A stretch of DNA of 34,938 nucleotides from NCBI GenBank assembly GCA_964543205.1, contig CAZIXB010000004.1, positions 1-34,938 on the forward strand, written 5' to 3'. Positions 1 to 8,366 of this stretch are shown here, piece by piece. Made by a program: the position numbers and the translations under genes. Below the pieces are notes generated by a model. That model had not been told where the DNA came from, made no database searches, and was given only the letters and a program-made list of their open reading frames with translations. Numbering within the stretch: position 1 is the stretch's first letter; each line of letters opens with the position of its first letter. Origin of the DNA: CAYSRM01 sp964543205. GTDB taxonomy: Bacteria; Verrucomicrobiota; Kiritimatiellia; UBA8416; CAYSRM01.

Positions 1-372
1 AATTATTTCAAGGTCCATAATTTGTCTCCCGGATTCTGGTTTTATAATATGATCTCAAAGGTTTGCAGGTCGTGTTTTGGGTGTCAAGCTGGAAGTGGGG
101 CAGTTCTTTTGAATTTCATGGCGCCGCCGCCATGGTTGCGGAGCCAAGCGCTGTATTTCCGGGAAGCGCAGGACTGGAAGCGACGGATTTTGACAAAATT
201 TTTTTATCGTGTCTCTGATTTTTTCTTGACGTTCATACAGGTCTTAGTGCAGACTGCTCAATTCTTGGCTTCATTGTGATTCCTGATGCTGATTGTTTTT
301 CAAAAGGCGACTCAAGCCTAATTGTTGCATCCTGAAATTGCAAAGAGCAGACAGACAAAAGAATGAATTAAA
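1..372. other. Upstream intergenic region, no confident gene
   Basis: No coding region is supported here. An 85-codon open frame at 22-279 has no ribosome binding site, no recognisable domain and a composition unlike the genes that follow, so I do not call it. A short perfect inverted repeat (CATGGCG, 4-nt spacer, CGCCATG) lies at 117-134 but is not followed by a T-run. A TTGACA-like hexamer near 188 has no convincing -10 partner. The promoter of the long operon starting at 373 should lie in this stretch, but I cannot place it by eye. Confidence 0.5.
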
Positions 373-3300
373 ATGATTCGATCCAAAGTAATAGTGTTAT
401 TATGTCTGGCGGCTTTTTTCTGGGCGGGCCTTTGCCCTGCGGAGGAAACGGACAAAGAGGAGGCTTCGGAGGCCTGGCAGGATCTGTTCGAGCAGCGCTA
501 CAAAGAATATAAGCCCGACTTTCTCGATAAGAAACTGCACGTAGGCCGTTCGGGCCCGGATTCCGAGGTTATGAAGATTTCGACCGAGGAATCTTTTTTA
601 ACGTTCAACCTGATCTCGGAGTCGGACCGGGCATACGCGTTGATGAAAGCGGCACGGGAGCGCGAAGCGCAGGGACAATATGCCGAGGCATTGGAAATAT
701 ATCAGCAGGTCATCAACAGGTATCCTGAAGAACTTTATCGTGTTAGCGAATACGGCGTATTTGTTCCGGTCACCCAGTACTCGCAGCTCCGCATGCTCGG
801 TTTCCCGGCCAATAGCCTGGAGCAGTACCGCACAAAATACGATGCCCGCGCCCGCGATGCATTTGAATTGGCCTGGAGAAATCACTCGCTTGAGGGGCTC
901 GCGCATGTGCGAGACCTGATGTTGGCGACTTCCTATGGGGCGCCGGCGATGCTTGCGCTCGGGGATTCGGCCATGGATCGGGGTCACTGGCTGGAGGCGC
1001 TGGAGTATTATAGGATGGTGCGCGAGCACTTTCCCGATGCTGACGCGCGCACACCTGAATTGCGGCTTAAAACGATGTATTGCGCGCGCCTGCTTGGCGA
1101 TGAGGTCGACCTCAAAGCCGTGACTAAAGACGAAAGCAAAAGCCAACTTGAACCCGAAGTATTAAAGACATTTAAAGCCGAAGTTGAGTCGGCTAAACCG
1201 TCGGTTCCAGAGGAATTCTCTCAGCAGATCTGTCCCCCGAACCTGTCGGCCAACGACTATCATCTGATGCCTCCCACTGATGATCCGATGGGACTGAAGG
1301 AGCCGGAATGGCGTGAGGCGCTGCCTTATACGCGACGCGATTTTTACGTTTATTCCAACCCGGTGATTACTCGCGACAGCGTGATATACCGGCACAAGAA
1401 TATTGTGTATAGCCGTTCGCTGCTCAACGGCGAACTTCGATGGCGCAACAATATGGGCGGACGGGTCAGCTGGCAGAACCCGCCTGAGCGCAAATACACG
1501 CATGAGGATGTGCTGGTGCAGGACGGGATGGTGTTTACAAGCATATATCAGTCAGGGCCCACACTGGTTGCGCTTGACGAGATTTCAGGCCAAATGCGCT
1601 GGGCCTACGGGCCTATGGTGGCAACATCGCAAGAAGAGGCAAATATGCGTTTCGAGGCTGCGCCAGCGGGCGGTCCGATGACTGTGTTTGCCGGTTACAT
1701 ACAGGACAATATCGCGGGAGACACGCATACTGACACCGAATACGGAGTGATAGCCTTCGATAGCGTTACCGGACGCATTCGCTGGAAAAAGCGTTTAAGT
1801 CGATTGCGCCCCGGCCTGTTCGAGGCCGGCTCGGTACGACGGCGCAACAGGATTCTGAGCTTTGCTTCGCCGCCGCTTTATAATGAGGGCACACTTTATT
1901 ACACTACAAACGCGGGCGCTATAGCGGCGCTTGATGCGCTGTCTGGCCGGATTAAATGGATCATGCGCTATCCGTATTATGCGCATGACCGGAATCATGC
2001 GGTTCACGACGCAACCCGGCAGTTCGGAGAAGGCGGGGGATCTGTCGCCGGGGCATATGTTTACCCCCACCGCCCGATGTTCTGGTATGGCCAGCAGCCG
2101 TTGCTGATCGGCGAGGATCTGTACGTGCTGCCTGTTGATTCAAAGTTTATGTTCAAGCTTGACCGCCGCACGGGAAAAGTCCGTTGGACTTCCCAGAAAA
2201 GAGGCGGCACAGCGCATTTTCTTGGACCGCTGCCTTCCGGGGAGCTGGTTATGGCAAGCAGCGGTCGGTCGGGACGCAGAGGCGATAAGGGCCCGATGGT
2301 TCTTCTTGATCCAGAGACCGGCGAAGTGGCCGATCAGCTCGAAGATCCCATTGCTCCTCATCCCAAGAAAACGGTTCGTATCGGGTATGACCGCACTGGC
2401 ACGAGGTACCCTGTTAACATCCGATGCCTGAACCATCGTAACAAAAACTACCAGATACAAAGCCGGCCGTTTCTCAGTAATACCGGCCAACTTATTGTCG
2501 GCGGGGTGGCCCACTGGGGATATCCATGGTGGGATTATGCGGTTAATATGGCGGCGTTCAATTTATTTGAGAAGGAACGTCCCATTACCAATCGCCGCCA
2601 TTATTTCGGATCGACATTGCTGGCTGCAACGGAGACAACCATTAAAGAAAGCGTTAAATGGCTCAAGAGCATGAAAGAGTCCGGCAAAAAAGGAAAAAGG
2701 GTTAAGGAAGAAATCGAGCTGCTTGAGTCCATCGTAAAAGAAGAACCCGCAGAGAACGAGCATTCGCAATTTCTGCCGTTTGCCCGCATGACCTTTAAGC
2801 GGTTCGGAACTCAGTTTGAACTGAGATTCGGACCCCGCCAGGTTGAAATGGTCTACGATGCGGATGTGGTCAAGCGCAATCTGTCGGGCAGGCGCGACGC
2901 AACCGGTCTGTTTGCCTTGGCGGAGGTGGCCACAGGCGAAGGCCGCATAGCGGATGCTGCGAAGCTCATGAATGCCTGTTTGAGCGCATTGCCGTCCGAA
3001 GATGAGGACTTTCGCACTCTGGTCAAACAGCAACTCTATAGAGCGCACAGGACTCTGGCGCGTAGCCGTATCCGCGCGGCAGATTCAGAAGGAGAAACAA
3101 AGCATTGCCTGGGTATGACCCGAACGGTTACCACTATGGACGATGAGCTTGAGACACGTTTTGCAATCGCGGACGCCTACACGAGGAAAGGCGATTTTCG
3201 AAATGCCGCATTGCAATTGCAGTCAGTGGTTTCGAGTTACAGCCATTATGGATATCCGGTCTCGTCGATCAGCGGCGTGGACCGCGACCGGCTTTCGAAA

Positions 3301-5121
3301 ATTTCAGCATCCATTCTGGACCAGACCCGCACATATGTAAGCGGGATTCCCCATTCCCCCGCGCTGAAGAAGGCTGCTGAATTGTTGAAAGGCGGGATGC
3401 CTCTGTATTTCGGCGCACTCTCGCCGCTGGAAAAAGATCTGACAGTTAGGGCTGGAGGATGGGCTGCAGGGCAGTTAAATCGTCTGCGAAGCGGATCCGA
3501 CTCTTTCGCGGCTGAATTCGAGACCATGGCAAAAGATGCTATTGGCGAGGTGACAGGCGAGGAGAAGATGCTCCGCATGCCGGAATATCCGGGGACGGAG
3601 GCGGCCCAGAAGGCGTTGGAGTCGTTACTGGATGAGACAGGCAGCAGCCTGGAGGAAGCCGGATCGCAGTTGAGCAAGGCAGCGGCCGCTCGACAACGGC
3701 TCTGGAGGCTTGCGGATATTGCCCGGGTCGCAGGATTGACCTTGCCGAAGAACTATGCGGATCGACTGCTTGCCCCGCCAGGGATCGCGCCGGCAGACAT
3801 CACGTTTCCCCTCACCGAAAAGGAAATTGATTTTGAGGAGGAGCGAACGCCATCCTGGTTGTTGCTTGAGCGTAAAGGCGAGGTGAAAATCGAACCGGAT
3901 CTCCTTTTCCTCGGCGGACGCGTTCGCACCCGGTTTGACAATAAGTTTCTGCTATACGCCGTGGAGTCGGGAAAGGGCGAAACGCGTTGGAAAGCCACCG
4001 AAAAGCGAGGCGAAACGTGGTTTGATGAGATTCGGCTTGAAGGACAGGGGCAGGAGCCCGGCTTTTTTGAGGCCTACACCTACGAAGACATAGTCGTTGT
4101 GCTCGGCCAGTCTGATGTGCTGGCTTTCAACCTGTCGGACGGGAAGCTCAACTGGCGGTATCGTGTTCCTTTTGATTTTGAAATCAGGAACTCAATGATG
4201 AGCGGCGATCTGCTTTTCCTGGCTGGTCAGACCGACACGATTGCGCTATATCTCGGCACGGAAGATCCGCGGGGTGAAGTCGCATGGCAGGAACGCGAGG
4301 AAGGCGATTTATATAGCGAGCCATATTTGAGCGGCGATCTGCTTATCAGCGTGCGAAGCATGCCTTTTAATCTGACCGTTCGCTATCGCTCGACCGGCCA
4401 GCTGATCGGGCGTCTTGATTTGCCGGATTTGTCGATGCACCAGGAACACCCGCTTCTGGAAAAAGGACCGGAAGCGTTGCCGATTGCGTACGACGGCGAC
4501 CGCCTGGTTGTTACGGATGGATTTTACTATATCATGCTCGACGCCCGTACCATGCGGGTAGCCTGGAAACGGCTGATAGACAACAACGATATGACCCGGG
4601 AGCCTTCATTGCGTTTCGAGCTTGAGGGCGATTACCTGGCAGTGCTCAAGAAAGACTATGACGTTGACGCGATCTACATGCTCTCAAGTGAGACCGGAGA
4701 AGTGCTGTGGCACACCGATCCCAAAGACCGCAAGATGCCGCGGCCTATCCACTCTATGCGGATCCGCGAGGGCAAAATGTACGGCATCCGTCCGCATGCC
4801 GGCCAGGGCTTTTACCTTGTTGGACTGGATTGCAAGACCGGCAAGAACCTTTTTGGTCCCAGCGAGCAGAAGGGCTACAAGGGTCGGCCGGAGGTTGAGC
4901 TTCGGCGCTCGCTCTACGGAACTATCGGGATAGTACAAATACGCGATCGGCAGGATTTTGAGTTGAAAGCGTTTGATTTGACCAACGGCTATCTGATGCA
5001 TAGGCTTAAGCTTAAGGCTTCGGGTAATTTCGGGGAGCATGGGTCCGCTTCAGGCGTGGCCCATAACGGCCGCATGGCGTTGCATGGGGGCGACAAAGTG
5101 ATCTTGGCGGCGCCTGAATAA
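373..5121 (+). CDS. Exported giant TPR / PQQ-type beta-propeller protein
   Basis: A 1582-aa exported protein, probably periplasmic. Residues 1-23 form a signal peptide (basic start, hydrophobic core, cleavage near CPA-EE). TPR-like helical repeats follow near residues 100-120 (GQYAEALEIYQQVINRYPEE) and 203-222 (GHWLEALEYYRMVREHFP). A first propeller contains PQQ-repeat motifs of the form 'ALD..tG..rW' near residues 352, 407, 467, 525 and 601. A second TPR-like section lies near 940 (GDFRNAALQLQSVVSSY). A second propeller has motifs near 1203, 1257, 1395 and 1442. In this family the propeller usually serves as a protein-interaction scaffold (as in BamB) and only sometimes binds PQQ; I see no cytochrome c CXXCH motif or clear alcohol dehydrogenase signature, so I favour a scaffold. 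No clear Shine-Dalgarno precedes the ATG, but the signal peptide fixes the start. It is the first gene of a ten-gene same-strand run. Specific function unknown. Confidence 0.85.
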   Translation: MIRSKVIVLLCLAAFFWAGLCPAEETDKEEASEAWQDLFEQRYKEYKPDFLDKKLHVGRSGPDSEVMKISTEESFLTFNLISESDRAYALMKAAREREAQGQYAEALEIYQQVINRYPEELYRVSEYGVFVPVTQYSQLRMLGFPANSLEQYRTKYDARARDAFELAWRNHSLEGLAHVRDLMLATSYGAPAMLALGDSAMDRGHWLEALEYYRMVREHFPDADARTPELRLKTMYCARLLGDEVDLKAVTKDESKSQLEPEVLKTFKAEVESAKPSVPEEFSQQICPPNLSANDYHLMPPTDDPMGLKEPEWREALPYTRRDFYVYSNPVITRDSVIYRHKNIVYSRSLLNGELRWRNNMGGRVSWQNPPERKYTHEDVLVQDGMVFTSIYQSGPTLVALDEISGQMRWAYGPMVATSQEEANMRFEAAPAGGPMTVFAGYIQDNIAGDTHTDTEYGVIAFDSVTGRIRWKKRLSRLRPGLFEAGSVRRRNRILSFASPPLYNEGTLYYTTNAGAIAALDALSGRIKWIMRYPYYAHDRNHAVHDATRQFGEGGGSVAGAYVYPHRPMFWYGQQPLLIGEDLYVLPVDSKFMFKLDRRTGKVRWTSQKRGGTAHFLGPLPSGELVMASSGRSGRRGDKGPMVLLDPETGEVADQLEDPIAPHPKKTVRIGYDRTGTRYPVNIRCLNHRNKNYQIQSRPFLSNTGQLIVGGVAHWGYPWWDYAVNMAAFNLFEKERPITNRRHYFGSTLLAATETTIKESVKWLKSMKESGKKGKRVKEEIELLESIVKEEPAENEHSQFLPFARMTFKRFGTQFELRFGPRQVEMVYDADVVKRNLSGRRDATGLFALAEVATGEGRIADAAKLMNACLSALPSEDEDFRTLVKQQLYRAHRTLARSRIRAADSEGETKHCLGMTRTVTTMDDELETRFAIADAYTRKGDFRNAALQLQSVVSSYSHYGYPVSSISGVDRDRLSKISASILDQTRTYVSGIPHSPALKKAAELLKGGMPLYFGALSPLEKDLTVRAGGWAAGQLNRLRSGSDSFAAEFETMAKDAIGEVTGEEKMLRMPEYPGTEAAQKALESLLDETGSSLEEAGSQLSKAAAARQRLWRLADIARVAGLTLPKNYADRLLAPPGIAPADITFPLTEKEIDFEEERTPSWLLLERKGEVKIEPDLLFLGGRVRTRFDNKFLLYAVESGKGETRWKATEKRGETWFDEIRLEGQGQEPGFFEAYTYEDIVVVLGQSDVLAFNLSDGKLNWRYRVPFDFEIRNSMMSGDLLFLAGQTDTIALYLGTEDPRGEVAWQEREEGDLYSEPYLSGDLLISVRSMPFNLTVRYRSTGQLIGRLDLPDLSMHQEHPLLEKGPEALPIAYDGDRLVVTDGFYYIMLDARTMRVAWKRLIDNNDMTREPSLRFELEGDYLAVLKKDYDVDAIYMLSSETGEVLWHTDPKDRKMPRPIHSMRIREGKMYGIRPHAGQGFYLVGLDCKTGKNLFGPSEQKGYKGRPEVELRRSLYGTIGIVQIRDRQDFELKAFDLTNGYLMHRLKLKASGNFGEHGSASGVAHNGRMALHGGDKVILAAPE

Positions 5122-5143
5122 TAGTGGGGATTTTGCGGGACGG

Positions 5144-5177
5144 GCCGGACCTGTCTGACTTGTCAGATTCGTCCGGC
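5144..5177 (+). other. Intergenic RNA hairpin between first two operon genes
   Basis: GCCGGAC (5144-5150) pairs with GTCCGGC (5171-5177). Inside it, TCTGA pairs with TCAGA around a CTTG loop, with a symmetric 3-nt internal bulge between the two stems. No T-run follows, so a simple intrinsic terminator is unlikely. It sits 23 bp after the 1582-aa gene and 23 bp before the lipoprotein start. It could be an mRNA processing or stability element or a partial attenuator that sets unequal expression of the first gene. Confidence 0.45.
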
Positions 5178-5200
5178 AGAAACGAAAAATGGAAACAGCT

Positions 5201-6106
5201 ATGAACGGAACATTAAAAAAGTCGGTTGTCTTATTATCGGCCATGTTGGCGATGGTCGCGATGACCGGGTGTCTGCAGTTGGAGCTGGCTATTGATATGC
5301 ACGACGATGGTAGCGCTACGATGACTGAGCGTCTCCGTTTTTCGAAGGCCTTGCTGGATCTTGACGATGGATCGGGTCTGACCCGCTACCTCGGCCGCGC
5401 AGGCGCGCAGGCGCGCATGAAGGATATGGGGAAGGGATTGACTCTCAAAAGCCATGACGAGAAAAAGTATCCCGACGGCAGCCGGGAGAGGGTGACGGTT
5501 TATAATATCGGCGATATCGAAGATTTGCGGCTGCCAAACCCCTTTGTGCAAAGAAGACCGCCGGCTCCCATGGTTCGTCTCCGGTTTAATCCAGTGTATA
5601 AACGCGTGCACAGCTACCAGCATGTTGGAGACATTCATATACACCTGGTGGGAGCCGAGTCGAAAGACGGCAAAGAGATTGAGAATCCGGTTCCGGTAGA
5701 GACGCCGCTGGATATGCAGTTGTATCGCGATCTGCATCCTATTTTTGCGGATATGATGAAAGACTTCGAGGTTAAGGCGACCTTGACTGTTCCCAATCAG
5801 CCTGGCGCCAAGGGGCGGAAAGCAGGCGACCGGACCATTAGGCTTTTGCATTTCAATGACAAGCACAAGGACAGGTATTCGGAGCCGTTCCTCCAGAATG
5901 AAGAGGCAATGCTTTCAGTTCTTCAGTTCAAGATGGGCGACGAAACTATCACCAGACATACCGGGAATTTCCCCCGGAATAGTCAATTGCCTGTACATCG
6001 CGGCAGGTCGCCTTGGGCATCAACCCGATTTATCATTCGTCCGACCTCGCATCTTTACGAGAAATTCTATGCGGGGCGCCCCAAGTCGGAAGGAGGGGAC
6101 AAGTAG
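5201..6106 (+). CDS. Predicted lipoprotein of unknown function
   Basis: A 301-aa predicted lipoprotein. From the ATG at 5201 the N-terminus has a basic start, a hydrophobic core and a lipobox ending AMTGC, with Cys24 as the lipidation site. The ATG at 5201 is preferred over the in-frame ATG four codons upstream because GGAAA precedes it at a usable distance. The segment just after the cysteine (LELAIDMHDDGSATMTERLRF) resembles the start of lipoproteins with a beta-rich domain that measures as 'linear in a dosage of sign' repeats, but I cannot name a family. The C-terminal part is basic and has no membrane segment. It sits 79 bp after the propeller gene and 55 bp before the BatA-like gene. The context suggests an envelope-anchored partner of the VWA/MoxR system. 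The family is not recognised. Confidence 0.7.
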   Translation: MNGTLKKSVVLLSAMLAMVAMTGCLQLELAIDMHDDGSATMTERLRFSKALLDLDDGSGLTRYLGRAGAQARMKDMGKGLTLKSHDEKKYPDGSRERVTVYNIGDIEDLRLPNPFVQRRPPAPMVRLRFNPVYKRVHSYQHVGDIHIHLVGAESKDGKEIENPVPVETPLDMQLYRDLHPIFADMMKDFEVKATLTVPNQPGAKGRKAGDRTIRLLHFNDKHKDRYSEPFLQNEEAMLSVLQFKMGDETITRHTGNFPRNSQLPVHRGRSPWASTRFIIRPTSHLYEKFYAGRPKSEGGDK

Positions 6107-6161
6107 AGCGGCACAACCCATTTTTTACAACTTGAGGTTTCCGTCGTAGTTCCACAAATTT

Positions 6162-8366
6162 ATGTTTTCATTTTTTACAAATCCTTTAATTCTTGCGGGG
6201 CTTGTTCTTGTCGGCCTGCCATGGCTGATTGACTGGCTCTTCCGCAGGCGCAAACGGCAGGTGGAACTTCCCACCTTGCGTTTCATTCTTGATAACAAGG
6301 AACAGGAAAAGATCCGCCGCCAGGATCGAATCCTGATGCTTGTCAGGGCGCTGGGTCTGCTTTTTCTGATTTTTGCGCTTTCGAGGCCAGTGTTGCAGAA
6401 AGGTCTGATTGGCGGAGCCAGGGAGCGGAATGTTGTTATCGCGTTGGATGGAACCGGGAGCATGAACCAACAGGTTGGTTTGACCACGGCTTTCGGCATG
6501 GCGCAGAAAAAAGCCGCGGACTTGATCCGGTCGCTGCCGGAAAAGACCACGGTGACCCTGCTACATTTTACCAACAGGCCGGAATTCCTTTTTGAACAAG
6601 AGGAAGACCTCTATACGGCAGCCGCGAGAATAGAAGCGTTGCGTTCAGGTCTTGGCATCTGCTCCGCGAACAGGGCCTTGGAAAAAGTCCAGGCTTTCAT
6701 TGAAAATAAAAAGCTGAAGAATCCCGAAGTATATATTTTCAGCGATTTTCAGAAGACGACATGGAGCGACAACGCAGCCGAAGGGGCTCGGCTCATGAAC
6801 AAAATCAGCAATGCAAGCAGGCTTTTCATGGTAGACGTGGGCGGTGAAGTTGAATTTAACTATATTGTTACGGATTTTACGCCCGAGGAAAAGGTTATGA
6901 CCACCGATATTCCTGTTGTTTTCAATGCAAATGTCCGAACCTGGGGAGATACGGACAGTAACGACGGCGAGGAATCAAGGGCTACGCTGGCTTTCATTGT
7001 GGATGGAGTCAAAAAGGATGTGCGGGAGATCGCTACTGATAGGTCCGAGCAGGTTGTGAAATTCAAACACAAGTTTTTGAATCCCGGCGAACACCTGGCT
7101 GAGGTCGTTCTCGAGGGCGACAATCACCATATTGACAATAACCGCAAGTACCTTGCTACGGTTCCAAAGAGTTTCAAAGCGCTGATCCTTGACGACGGGG
7201 CTGTAATTGAGAACGAGGCGGAGGTTATTCCCGGGTTGCCGGATGTTGACCGCGAGAGCGCATTTCTTTCCCTTGCCCTGGATCCGCCTACGCACTCCGG
7301 GATGGCGCGGGTCTCGCGTTTTACTTCCAAGGTGATTCATCCTGCCCGGATAGCCTACGAGAACCTCGAAGAATACCCTTTAGTTATAATGACACAGACG
7401 CGGACTTTGACCAAGGTTATGGCAGGCAATCTTTACCAGTATGTCGCAGCCGGCGGTAACCTCTGGGTTTTTTCAGGTCCTGACGTGAATGCGTATGAGT
7501 ACAACAAGCTTCTATACGATGAGGGGAAAGGCGTTCTGCCTTGTGAAATCGAGAAAAAAGAAATTACAGGGAAAGACGGCATAGCTGAAATAAGCTTTGA
7601 AAAATCTGGACGTTCGTCCCTTACCGGCCTGGGCGCAGCCGGGACCAGCGAGGCGGGGGTATTGAAATATTCCGGAATCAAGAAGGCTGAAAATGCCAGG
7701 GTAATGCTTGCGCTTGCCGATGGAACTCCGCTGACTGTGGAAAGGGCGGTTGGTCGTGGCCGCGCTGTATTTACAGCCACTACAGCAGGGATAAGATGGA
7801 GCTATTTCCCGGCAGCCCCTGAATTTCCGCTTTTTGTACAGTCGGTAGCGCGCGACCTTGTCGGGAATCCGGATGGAATGGTTAACCTTGAAACCGGCGA
7901 TGTTTTCCGCCAGCCGGTCTACGTCAGCAAACGCCACCTGCTTCTACAGAAACCGGACGGGAGTAAGACGCGCTTGACGCCTTCTGCTGTCGGCGGCGAT
8001 GAGAACAACCTTGAAGTCGCTTTCTCGGATACCGTGCAGCACGGTGTCTACCAGATCGTGGAGGCTCCGTCGGGAGCATTGCCGCGGCGCCAGTTTGTTG
8101 TGAACCAGGGTGCAGGCGAAAGCGAACTGGAATCTCTTTCGGAAGAGGAATGCAGGAATATGTTTGCCGGCAGCGACTGGCATTGGATCGCGCCGGAGGT
8201 CTCGCTTTCCGATACAGCGGCACGGCTGTATTCTGTTACGGAATTTGCATCGTGGCTGCTCTGGATGCTGGTCTTAGTGCTATGCGTTGAAACCTTCCTT
8301 GCGGCCAGGTACGGACGGCGCCGAAGCATTGTCAGAGCGCCCACGGAAGGGGAGGTGTCTGAATGA
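6162..8366 (+). CDS. BatA-like VWA-domain inner-membrane protein
   Basis: A 734-aa membrane protein. Residues 1-78 match the BatA N-terminal region: a first membrane helix (about 7-26), a basic RRRKRQ stretch, then a second helix (about 57-76) ending FALSRPVLQK. A von Willebrand factor A domain starts near residue 91. Its metal site reads DGTGS (Asp96, Thr98, Ser100), a conservative Ser-to-Thr variant of DxSxS. A long beta-rich and GATase-like region follows, with one C-terminal helix (about 700-720: WLLWMLVLVLCVETFL). BatA-family proteins are tied to MoxR ATPases and DUF58 proteins, both encoded further down this operon. The start at 6162 has no good Shine-Dalgarno, but the membrane helix begins right there. 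The stop overlaps the next gene's start (ATGA), so the pair is probably translationally coupled. Family assignment is firm; cellular role is inferred. Confidence 0.85.
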   Translation: MFSFFTNPLILAGLVLVGLPWLIDWLFRRRKRQVELPTLRFILDNKEQEKIRRQDRILMLVRALGLLFLIFALSRPVLQKGLIGGARERNVVIALDGTGSMNQQVGLTTAFGMAQKKAADLIRSLPEKTTVTLLHFTNRPEFLFEQEEDLYTAAARIEALRSGLGICSANRALEKVQAFIENKKLKNPEVYIFSDFQKTTWSDNAAEGARLMNKISNASRLFMVDVGGEVEFNYIVTDFTPEEKVMTTDIPVVFNANVRTWGDTDSNDGEESRATLAFIVDGVKKDVREIATDRSEQVVKFKHKFLNPGEHLAEVVLEGDNHHIDNNRKYLATVPKSFKALILDDGAVIENEAEVIPGLPDVDRESAFLSLALDPPTHSGMARVSRFTSKVIHPARIAYENLEEYPLVIMTQTRTLTKVMAGNLYQYVAAGGNLWVFSGPDVNAYEYNKLLYDEGKGVLPCEIEKKEITGKDGIAEISFEKSGRSSLTGLGAAGTSEAGVLKYSGIKKAENARVMLALADGTPLTVERAVGRGRAVFTATTAGIRWSYFPAAPEFPLFVQSVARDLVGNPDGMVNLETGDVFRQPVYVSKRHLLLQKPDGSKTRLTPSAVGGDENNLEVAFSDTVQHGVYQIVEAPSGALPRRQFVVNQGAGESELESLSEEECRNMFAGSDWHWIAPEVSLSDTAARLYSVTEFASWLLWMLVLVLCVETFLAARYGRRRSIVRAPTEGEVSE

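Noticed and set aside
22..279. 85-codon ORF at the window start
   Set aside because: No ribosome binding site, no recognisable domain, odd composition.
373..5121. PQQ-dependent alcohol dehydrogenase
   Set aside because: PQQ-type propeller motifs are there, but the TPR sections, the size, and the lack of a CXXCH haem motif favour a scaffold protein.
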